Shown here in pieces: positions 1 through 5,005 of a DNA stretch of 5,718 nt. The position numbers were made by a program, and so were the translations under genes. Origin of the DNA: Deltaproteobacteria bacterium (GTDB lineage Bacteria; Desulfobacterota; Binatia; Binatales; Binataceae); NCBI GenBank assembly GCA_027403435.1, contig DAHZDR010000192.1, forward strand, positions 1 through 5,718, read 5' to 3'. The notes under the pieces were generated by a model. The model ran no database searches. It was not told the DNA's origin and was given only the letters and a program-made list of their open reading frames with translations. Numbering within the stretch: position 1 is the stretch's first letter; every line of letters begins with the position of its first letter.

Positions 1-644
1 TTTCGGCGACGGGCGCGCTGGCCAAGAGCAAGCCGAAGCCGCCGCCGACGCCGACGCCGAAAATGATGATTCAGAACTTCGACGCTTCGGGCTCGGGTAC
101 GGGCTTGGCTACACCGACGACGTGCAGTGGCACTCCCACCGGCACCACTTGCTTTGCGCTCAGTGGCGATCTGCACGGCGCGCCGATCGGACAGGCGACG
201 TTCATGGCGAGCCTCAACGTGGCGCCACCAGCCAGCGCCACCACCACCGTCACCAGCAGCACAGGCACGACGAACCCGTCGGGGGAGACGGACACCGGCA
301 CGACAACCCTGGGCGCGACGCCTAACGGGAGTGGCGGAAACTGCGCACCGGCCAGCGGAACCATGACGATTAATTTTGGCCGGAGCGGCGCCACCTCGAT
401 CATGCTCGGTTTCGACGGCACCCAGTGCGATGTTGGCGGCACGCCGACTTCGCCCGCAGTGGGACCGACGGTCCTGACGGGCAGCTTTTACGTGATGGGC
501 GGCACGGGCGGAAAGTTCGGAGATCTCGATGGCAAATCGGGCCCGGGCGAAGGCGGCGCGGGAATCGGCACGCTGACCATTGGTGGCGATGACGACGGCG
601 ACGTGCTGGCGAGGCTCTCCGGCATCCTGGAATTTTCCATGTAA
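1..644 (+). CDS. Exported Thr/Gly/Ser-rich hypothetical protein, 5' partial
   Basis: The frame is open to the left edge, so the true start lies outside the window. The ATG at 63 is probably internal, because in-frame codons run back to position 3. At least 213 residues are visible. They begin with a Lys/Pro/Thr-rich linker (visible residues 8-20), of the kind that follows a signal peptide or lipoprotein anchor, although no signal peptide itself is in view. A low-complexity Thr/Ser/Gly tract covers about residues 79-113. Four cysteines (41, 50, 114, 142) could form two disulfides, which fits an extracytoplasmic location. The C-terminal third is Gly-rich with acidic patches (GDLDG at 173-177, DDDGD at 196-200) and ends in short hydrophobic strands, suggesting a beta-rich fold. 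I do not recognise the family. A strong terminator follows the TAA stop, so the gene is transcriptionally separate from the biotin operon. The reading frame is well supported. The export and fold statements are inference. Confidence 0.75.
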   Translation, partial: SATGALAKSKPKPPPTPTPKMMIQNFDASGSGTGLATPTTCSGTPTGTTCFALSGDLHGAPIGQATFMASLNVAPPASATTTVTSSTGTTNPSGETDTGTTTLGATPNGSGGNCAPASGTMTINFGRSGATSIMLGFDGTQCDVGGTPTSPAVGPTVLTGSFYVMGGTGGKFGDLDGKSGPGEGGAGIGTLTIGGDDDGDVLARLSGILEFSM

Positions 645-675
645 GCCCGCCATAAGACTCCAACCGGATTAGGTT

Positions 676-723
676 CTTCGCCCCGCGTTTGCGTTCCACG
701 CCGATCGCGGGGCGAAGCTTTTT
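676..723 (+). terminator. Intrinsic terminator with nested hairpin
   Basis: A perfect 12-bp GC-rich inverted repeat (676-687 with 706-717) is followed by C and five T residues (719-723). Inside the 18-nt loop a second small stem (GCGT 691-694 with ACGC 698-701, loop TCC) can form. The stem lies 32 bases after the TAA of the upstream gene. There is no A-tract on the left side, so it should act only on plus-strand transcription. It separates the upstream exported-protein gene from the biotin operon. Confidence 0.9.
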
Positions 724-752
724 CCAGGTGGGGATGATTGAGGAGCCACGAT

Positions 753-761
753 TGTGATAAT
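753..761 (+). promoter_or_regulatory. Candidate extended -10 promoter for the CADD-bio operon
   Basis: TGTGATAAT matches the extended -10 pattern TGn followed by a TATAAT-like hexamer, with five of six bases identical in GATAAT (756-761). It sits in a distinct AT-rich island (about 751-765) in otherwise GC-rich DNA, just after the terminator and about 77 bases before the first operon start. No good -35 hexamer lies at the usual distance. TTGAGG at 738-743 is only 12 bases upstream of the hexamer, which is too close. An extended -10 can work without a -35, but this call rests on sequence appearance alone. Confidence 0.4.
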
Positions 762-773
762 TAATGACGCTGG

Positions 774-805
774 CCGGGCGTCCGCGGAGGAATCGTGAGG
801 CCCGG
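774..805 (+). other. Possible leader RNA hairpin upstream of the operon
   Basis: CCGGGC (774-779) can pair with GCCCGG (800-805) to give a 6-bp all-GC stem. The 20-nt loop contains a strong Shine-Dalgarno-like GGAGG (786-790) and a GTG (795-797). It would lie in the 5' leader if the candidate promoter at 753-761 is real. There is no T-tract, so it is not a terminator. It does not resemble a riboswitch or T-box that I recognise. A hairpin this short can arise by chance in GC-rich DNA. Confidence 0.25.
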
Positions 806-851
806 ACCAACTTTCACCCATCGAGGTATAGGCGGGAATGTCGCAGCATAA
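795..851 (+). CDS. Possible 18-codon leader ORF (GTG start)
   Basis: A GTG at 795 is preceded by a clean GGAGG (786-790) at 4-base spacing. It opens an 18-codon frame ending at TAA 849-851, which overlaps the first four codons of the CADD-like gene in another frame. The predicted peptide begins MRPGPTFTHRGIGG and has no recognisable features. If translated, it could deliver ribosomes close to the weaker start at 838. It may equally be a chance frame. There is no independent evidence of translation. Confidence 0.15.
   Translation: MRPGPTFTHRGIGGNVAA
823..827 (+). promoter_or_regulatory. Ribosome binding site deciding the start at 838
   Basis: GAGGT ends 10 bases before the ATG at 838, a slightly long but workable spacing. 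A second G-rich run (GGCGGG, 831-836) sits too close to the ATG. An in-frame TAG at 829-831 rules out any longer N-terminus, so 838 is the first possible in-frame ATG. Confidence 0.5.
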
Positions 852-1497
852 TCACGCAATCGCGGCGCTTGACGCTCTGGCCGGCGAGATGAGCCTGCTG
901 AAGCATCCGTTTTATCAGCAATGGACCGCCGGCGCGTTGCCGCTGGAGCGATTGCGCAACTACGCCGTCCAGTACTACCGGCAGGTGGCGGCGTTTCCCC
1001 GTTATCTGAGCGCGCTGCATTCGCGATGCGAGGATTTGGCGACGCGCCAGACGTTGCTGGAGAACCTGATCGACGAAGAGCGCGGCGCCGGGAACCATCC
1101 CGAACTGTGGCTGCGGTTCGCCGCGGCGCTTGGTCTTGGCCGCGATGAGACGCGGGCGGCGGCGCCGCTGCCGGCGACGGCGGCGCTGGTGGCGACTTTC
1201 GAGCGGCTGAGTCGCGAGGCGCCGCTGTCGGCGGGATTGGCCGCGCTTTACGTTTACGAGTCGCAGGTGCAGGCGGTCGCGGACGCGAAAATCGACGGCC
1301 TCAAGCGTTTTTATGGAATCGCCGACGAGGACGGCTTGAAGTTCTTCACCGTGCATCGCGAGGCCGATCGTGATCATGCGGAAGCGGTCGCCGGGCTGAT
1401 CGAGCGCCATGGCGGCGCGGCGCCAGACGGCCCGATCATGATGGAAGCCAGCCGCGCCGCGCTTACCGCGATGTGGCGGATGCTCGACGGCGTCTGA
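838..1497 (+). CDS. CADD/TenA/PqqC-like haem-oxygenase-fold diiron protein
   Basis: This 219-residue, mostly helical protein belongs to the TenA/THI-4/PqqC superfamily and is closest in motifs to Chlamydia trachomatis CADD (CT610), a self-sacrificing p-aminobenzoate synthase. Predicted metal ligands are E80 (in the DEERGAGNH segment), H87, E141 (YVYES), H173, D177 and H180 (H-x3-D-x2-H). As I recall the CADD numbering (E81, H88, E142, H174, D178, H181), each is offset by exactly one residue. Y26 (HPFYQQW), Y140 and K151 likewise fall where CADD has Y27, Y141 and the amine-donating K152. The length is close to CADD's. The start is fixed by an upstream in-frame TAG. It is the first gene of an operon with bioF, 55 bases upstream. 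The family and diiron fold are well supported. Whether it makes pABA or acts in biotin synthesis is unknown. It lacks the context expected of a real pqqC (no pqq genes) or tenA (no thiamin genes). Confidence 0.88.
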   Translation: MSQHNHAIAALDALAGEMSLLKHPFYQQWTAGALPLERLRNYAVQYYRQVAAFPRYLSALHSRCEDLATRQTLLENLIDEERGAGNHPELWLRFAAALGLGRDETRAAAPLPATAALVATFERLSREAPLSAGLAALYVYESQVQAVADAKIDGLKRFYGIADEDGLKFFTVHREADRDHAEAVAGLIERHGGAAPDGPIMMEASRAALTAMWRMLDGV

Positions 1498-1504
1498 ACG
1501 GGCT

Positions 1505-1520
1505 GGGCGGGAAGCCGCCC
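1505..1520 (+). other. Short GC hairpin between CADD-like gene and bioF
   Basis: GGGCGG (1505-1510) pairs perfectly with CCGCCC (1515-1520) around a 4-base loop, inside the 55-base gap before bioF. Only a broken T-run (1530-1534) follows, so it is not a convincing terminator. It could act as an mRNA stability element or a weak pause. It may also be chance in GC-rich sequence. Confidence 0.3.
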
Positions 1521-1540
1521 GCCGGACCGTTGTTTGCGGC

Positions 1541-1545
1541 AAGGG
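1541..1545 (+). promoter_or_regulatory. Ribosome binding site of bioF
   Basis: AAGGG is placed 7 bases before the ATG at 1553. This spacing favours 1553 over the second in-frame ATG at 1559. Confidence 0.6.
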
Positions 1546-1552
1546 TTTCTCG

Positions 1553-2731
1553 ATGGCGATGCTCGATTCGGCGCTGGAAACCGCGCTTCATGACTTGGAG
1601 CACAGGTCGCTTCGGCGCGTGCTGCGCGTCGTTGAAAGCGCGCAGGACACGACCGTCGTCATCGGCGGGCGCCGTTTCCTGATGCTGTCCTCGAACAACT
1701 ACCTGGGGCTGGCGACGCATCCGGCGGTTCGGGAAGCGGCGGTCCGCGCACTCGATATCTATGGGGCTGGCGCGGGAGCGTCGCGGCTGGTCGCGGGAAA
1801 CCTCGAACCGCTGGCGCGGCTGGAGCGGCACATCGCCGACTTCAAGGGCGTCGAAGCGGCGCTGGTCTTTGGCTCCGGATACCTCGCCAATATCGGCGTT
1901 CTGAGCGCGATCGCCGGCCCTGACGACGCGCTTCTGAGCGACGAGCTCAACCACGCAAGCCTGATCGATGGCTGCCGGCTGAGCCGCGCCCGCGTCGCCG
2001 TCTATCGCCATTGCGACACCGGCCATTTGAGGACGCTGCTTGACGAAACGCGCGGCGCTCGGCGACAGCTTATCGTTACCGATTCGGTTTTCAGCATGGA
2101 CGGCGATTTGGCGCCGCTTGCGGAAATCGTGGAGCTGGCGCGCCACTACGGCGCCGCCGTGATCGTGGACGAGGCGCACGGCGTCGGCGTGATCGGTCCC
2201 GGCGGCGCGGGACTGGCGGCGGCGCTCGGGCTCACGCGCGAGATCGACATCCATATTGGCACGCTGAGCAAAGCGCTTGGCGCCTATGGCGCCTACGTGG
2301 CGGGCTCTTCGAATCTGATCGATTACCTCGTAAACCAGGCAAGAAGTTTCATCTATTCGACCGGATTGCCGCCCGCGATCGCCGCGGCCGCCGACGCCGC
2401 TCTTGGCGTGCTCGAGTCCGCGCCATCGCTGGTCGAACGCCTGCACGACAATGCGCGGTATCTGCGCGCTGGGCTCGAACGATGCGGTTTGCGGATCGGC
2501 GCGACCGCGACCCCAATCCTGCCCGTGATGACGGGCGAGTCCGCGGCCGCGCTGCGCTTTGCGCACGGGCTTTTTTCGCGCGGCGTGTACGTGACCGCGA
2601 TTCGTCCGCCCACGGTGCCGCCGGGCGCGGCGCGGCTGCGCGTCACTCCCACCGCCGCGCACTCGCGGCGCGAACTGGACGAAGCGCTCGCGGGCTTCGG
2701 CGCCGTGGCGCGTGAATTGGCGCTGGTCTGA
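1553..2731 (+). CDS. bioF: 8-amino-7-oxononanoate synthase (BioF)
   Basis: This is a PLP-dependent alpha-oxoamine synthase that condenses a pimeloyl thioester with L-alanine, releasing CO2, to give KAPA, the first committed step of biotin ring assembly in the cytosol. Its 392 residues are close to E. coli BioF (384). Visible motifs in order are SSNNYLGLATHP (46-57), GAGAGASRLVAGN (71-83), H134 in ELNHASL, TDSVFSMDGD (176-185), VDEAHGVG with D206 and H209 contacting PLP, the Schiff-base lysine K240 in TLSKALGAYG, and FIYSTGLPP (267-274). The C-terminal AIRPPTVPPGAARLRVTPTAAH region (349-370) is the BioF signature and separates it from 2-amino-3-ketobutyrate CoA ligase and 5-aminolevulinate synthase. 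It starts 55 bases after the CADD-like gene and ends 20 bases before bioA, consistent with one transcript. No key residue is missing. Confidence 0.96.
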   Translation: MAMLDSALETALHDLEHRSLRRVLRVVESAQDTTVVIGGRRFLMLSSNNYLGLATHPAVREAAVRALDIYGAGAGASRLVAGNLEPLARLERHIADFKGVEAALVFGSGYLANIGVLSAIAGPDDALLSDELNHASLIDGCRLSRARVAVYRHCDTGHLRTLLDETRGARRQLIVTDSVFSMDGDLAPLAEIVELARHYGAAVIVDEAHGVGVIGPGGAGLAAALGLTREIDIHIGTLSKALGAYGAYVAGSSNLIDYLVNQARSFIYSTGLPPAIAAAADAALGVLESAPSLVERLHDNARYLRAGLERCGLRIGATATPILPVMTGESAAALRFAHGLFSRGVYVTAIRPPTVPPGAARLRVTPTAAHSRRELDEALAGFGAVARELALV

Positions 2732-2740
2732 AGCCGCGGC

Positions 2741-2744
2741 GGGA
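2741..2744 (+). promoter_or_regulatory. Ribosome binding site of bioA
   Basis: GGGA lies 7 bases before the ATG at 2752, in the 20-base gap after bioF. It supports 2752 as the start. The match to the Shine-Dalgarno consensus is modest. Confidence 0.4.
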
Positions 2745-2751
2745 TACCACG

Positions 2752-4119
2752 ATGATTGAACACGACCGCCAGGCGCGACTTCGCGAAATCGATCGCCGCC
2801 ACGTATGGCATCCGTTCACGCAGATGCGGACGTGGATGCGCGAGGAGCCGCTGATTATCGAACGTGGCGAGGGAAATTATCTGATCGATGTGAACGGGAA
2901 CCGCTATCTCGACGGCGTTTCCTCGCTATGGTGCAACGTTCACGGCCATCGCAAGCGCGAGCTCGACGAGGCGCTGCTCGCGCAGGCCGGCCGTATCGCG
3001 CATTCGACGATGCTCGGCTTGACGAACGCGCCGGCCGTCGAACTTGCCGATGCGTTGCTCGCAATCGCTCCGCGTGGACTCGCCCGGGTGTTCTATTCGG
3101 ATTCGGGCGCCGAGGCGGTCGAGGCGGCGGTCAGAATCGCGGCCCAGTATTGGGGACTGAAAGGCAAAACTCGGCGGACGCGATTTCTCACGCTCAACGG
3201 CTCCTATCACGGCGACACGCTCGGTTCGGTAAGTCTTGGCTATAGCGAGCAGTTCCATCGCCATCTGCGCCCGTTGCTTTTTGGCGTGACGAAGATCGAT
3301 CCGCCGCATGTGTTCCGCTTCCACCACGGGCTGTCGCGCGCGGCGGCGCTCGAACGGTCGCTCGCGCAAGCGCGTGAGATTATCCGTGAGGCCGGCCCCG
3401 AACTGGCCGCGCTGGTTATCGAGCCAATTATGCAGGGCGCCGCCGGGATGTGGGACCATCCGGCGGCATATCTTCGTGAGATCGCCCGGCTCGCCCGCGA
3501 GGCCGGGGCGCTGATAATTGCGGACGAAGTCGCAACCGGCTTCGGACGCACCGGCCGGATGTTCGCGGTGGAGCATGCGGAACTCTCGCCCGACCTGATG
3601 TGCCTCGGCAAAGGAATCACCGGCGGCTACCTCCCGCTTGCGGCGACGCTTGCGACCGAGGAAGTGTTCGCGGCCTTTTTGGGCGAACCCGACGAGTTCC
3701 GCGCCTTTTACTACGGCCATACTTACACCGGCAATCCGCTCGCCGCGGCGGTTGCGCGCGCCAATCTGGAAATCTTCGAAAAAGAAGCGGTGATCGAGCG
3801 GATCGCGCCCGGAATCGAACAGCTTGCGCGCGCGCTCCGCGAACGCATCGCGCCCCTTCCCCATGTCGCCGATGTTCGGCAGGCGGGCCTGATGGCGGGC
3901 GTCGAACTGATGCGCAATCCCGAACGCGGAGAGTCCTATCAAGTCGCGGAACAGGTCGGCAACCGCGTTATCAAGGCGGCGCGGCGGCGTGGAGTCATGC
4001 TTCGGCCGCTCGGCGACGTTATCGTTCTGATGCCGCCGCTTTCGATCGGCGAGAGCGAGCTCGATACGCTGCTCGGCGTGACGATGGAGTCGATCCGGGA
4101 GATTGTCGAAGCGGCATGA
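2752..4119 (+). CDS. bioA: DAPA aminotransferase (BioA; Bacillus BioK-like subtype)
   Basis: This is a class III PLP aminotransferase converting KAPA to 7,8-diaminopelargonate in the cytosol. It has 455 residues. Motifs in order are HVWHPFTQM (17-25), SSLWCNVHGHRK (57-68), SDSGAEAVEAAVRIA (116-130), SYHGDTLG (151-158), IIADEVATGFGRTG (255-268) with D258 binding the PLP ring nitrogen, the Schiff-base lysine K287 in CLGKGITGGYLP, and YGHTYTGNPLA (321-331). From memory these segments, and the IAHSTMLGLTN stretch (82-92), look more like Bacillus subtilis BioK, which uses lysine as amino donor, than E. coli BioA. E. coli BioA uses S-adenosylmethionine and has WW and PTFM in the equivalent places. 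The amino donor is therefore uncertain although the DAPA-forming role is not. The gene ends in ATGA, overlapping a mini-ORF that leads to bioD. Confidence 0.95.
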   Translation: MIEHDRQARLREIDRRHVWHPFTQMRTWMREEPLIIERGEGNYLIDVNGNRYLDGVSSLWCNVHGHRKRELDEALLAQAGRIAHSTMLGLTNAPAVELADALLAIAPRGLARVFYSDSGAEAVEAAVRIAAQYWGLKGKTRRTRFLTLNGSYHGDTLGSVSLGYSEQFHRHLRPLLFGVTKIDPPHVFRFHHGLSRAAALERSLAQAREIIREAGPELAALVIEPIMQGAAGMWDHPAAYLREIARLAREAGALIIADEVATGFGRTGRMFAVEHAELSPDLMCLGKGITGGYLPLAATLATEEVFAAFLGEPDEFRAFYYGHTYTGNPLAAAVARANLEIFEKEAVIERIAPGIEQLARALRERIAPLPHVADVRQAGLMAGVELMRNPERGESYQVAEQVGNRVIKAARRRGVMLRPLGDVIVLMPPLSIGESELDTLLGVTMESIREIVEAA

Positions 4120-4169
4120 TGGCGCATGGCTCAAGCGCCCGCCGCGAAGCGCGGGAGACGCGCGGATGA
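4116..4169 (+). CDS. Possible 17-codon coupling ORF between bioA and bioD
   Basis: An ATG at 4116 overlaps the bioA stop (ATGA, 4116-4119), followed by a second ATG at 4119. The frame runs 17 codons (MMAHGSSARREARETRG) and stops at TGA 4167-4169, which overlaps the bioD start in another ATGA (4166-4169). The frame thus spans exactly the gap between the two genes, with the bioD Shine-Dalgarno inside it. It could relay terminating ribosomes from bioA to bioD. The peptide itself is unremarkable. The geometry is visible directly, but function is inference and chance is quite possible. Confidence 0.25.
   Translation: MMAHGSSARREARETRG
4154..4157 (+). promoter_or_regulatory. Ribosome binding site choosing the bioD start at 4166
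   Basis: GGAG (within GGGAGA, 4153-4158) lies 8 bases before the ATG at 4166, and that ATG puts the P-loop directly at the N-terminus as usual for BioD. An in-frame ATG at 4103 would add 21 Arg/Lys-rich residues, overlap bioA and lacks comparable support. Confidence 0.65.
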
Positions 4170-4834
4170 CGCGCGCCCTGATGATCACTGGAACCGATAC
4201 GGGCGTTGGGAAAACGCTCCTCGGATGCGCTCTCGCCGCCGCGGCGAAGGCCCGGAGGATGCGCGTGGGCGTGATGAAACCGGCCGAGACCGGATGCGCG
4301 GCGGCGCACGGCGACCTCGCGCCCGCCGACGCGCAAGCGCTGATTGGCGCGGCGTCCGCGGAGTTCCCGCTCGCGCTGGTCTGCCCCTATCGATACCCGT
4401 CGCCGCTCGCGCCGGCGTGCGCCGCCGAAGCCGATGGCCTTCCCGCGCCCGATCCCGGGAAGATCGAACGATGCTTCAGGGAGATCGCCGAACAAAGCGA
4501 TCTCGTGATTGTTGAAGGCGCCGGCGGCATCTCAGTGCCGATCACCTGGCGATTTAATTACGCGGACCTTGCGCTGCGCCTTGGACTTGAGGTCGTGCTG
4601 GTCGTTGGCAACCGCCTCGGATGCCTGAACGCCACGATCCTGAGCGTTCATTACGCAAAGGCGCGCAACCTCAATCTGCGCGGCTACGTGCTGAACGACA
4701 TCGAACCCGCAGTGACCGCCGCCGCTAAAACCAAGGCGGAATCGCTCAAACGGCTGGTTGACGTTCCCTGTCTCGGGCTTATCCGCCATCAGCGGCCGGT
4801 TGACGCCGCGATCATCGACGCGCTGTTCGGGTGA
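4166..4834 (+). CDS. bioD: Dethiobiotin synthetase (BioD)
   Basis: This ATP-dependent enzyme closes the ureido ring of dethiobiotin from DAPA and CO2. From the chosen start it has 222 residues, matching the family (about 225). The P-loop GTDTGVGKT (9-17) with K16 and T17 binds ATP. K38 in KPAETG corresponds to the carbamate-binding lysine region of E. coli BioD. VEGAGGISVPI (116-126) carries the conserved acidic residue E117 of the Mg/ATP site. GNRLGCLNATILSVH (148-162) is the usual GxxLGxxNH-like segment after the central strand. An upstream in-frame ATG at 4103 would overlap the bioA end, but the ribosome site and family length favour 4166. It is the last gene of the operon; the next gene is convergent. 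No bioB follows, so dethiobiotin to biotin conversion must be encoded elsewhere. Confidence 0.94.
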   Translation: MTRALMITGTDTGVGKTLLGCALAAAAKARRMRVGVMKPAETGCAAAHGDLAPADAQALIGAASAEFPLALVCPYRYPSPLAPACAAEADGLPAPDPGKIERCFREIAEQSDLVIVEGAGGISVPITWRFNYADLALRLGLEVVLVVGNRLGCLNATILSVHYAKARNLNLRGYVLNDIEPAVTAAAKTKAESLKRLVDVPCLGLIRHQRPVDAAIIDALFG

Positions 4835-5005
4835 AAGCGCGGCGCGTCCGATTGCCAGCGTCGCCGCCAGCGCCATTCGTCGCTCGGCTATTCGCCCCGT
4901 CGAATTTGAACAACCCAACCGTCATCGGCTGGCGGCTTAACTCGGGCGTCCGTCAACTCGGGGCAAGTTCAACCCCGCCTGGTTAGGCGATCGGTTCGCC
5001 AATAT
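4835..5005. other. Convergent intergenic region, no clear terminator
   Basis: These 171 bases separate bioD (+) from the RND permease (-). I see small stems: ATTCG/CGAAT (4890-4894 with 4901-4905), CGGGG/CCCCG (4959-4963 with 4973-4977) and GGCGA/TCGCC (4986-4990 with 4996-5000). Each is 5 bp and none is followed by a T-tract in either direction. GCCAGCG occurs twice in the first 40 bases. No ORF with a ribosome site stands out. Termination may be Rho-dependent. Confidence 0.5.

Noticed and set aside
736..766. BirA- or BioR-type biotin operator near the promoter
   Set aside because: The AT-rich island has no palindrome matching the BirA (TTGT-AACC...GGTT-ACAA) or BioR-type boxes as I remember them.
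764..895. ORF from ATG 764 across the operon start
   Set aside because: It has no ribosome binding site, its start overlaps the candidate promoter region, and it is an Arg-rich out-of-frame translation into the CADD-like gene.
838..1497. Calling the first operon gene pqqC or tenA
   Set aside because: No pqq or thiamin genes are nearby, and the ligand spacing and Y26/K151 pattern fit CADD better than PqqC (metal-free) or TenA (Cys/Glu thiaminase).
814..1542. 242-codon minus-strand frame opposite the CADD-like gene
   Set aside because: It is an Arg/Gln-rich shadow. The plus-strand frame has all six diiron ligands and clear family motifs.
1463..2662. 399-codon open frame on the minus strand opposite bioF
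   Set aside because: It is an Arg/Gln-rich antisense shadow of a well-supported bioF, as expected in GC-rich coding DNA, with no recognisable motifs.
4103..4165. Upstream ATG extending BioD by 21 residues
   Set aside because: The extension is Arg/Lys-rich, overlaps bioA, is not typical of BioD, and the ATG at 4166 has a well-placed GGAG.
2926..4188. 420-codon open frame on the minus strand opposite bioA
   Set aside because: It is an antisense shadow of bioA with an Arg-rich low-information translation and no family motifs.
4959..5000. Bidirectional terminator between bioD and the RND gene
   Set aside because: The stems are only 5 bp and lack T-tracts on either strand.
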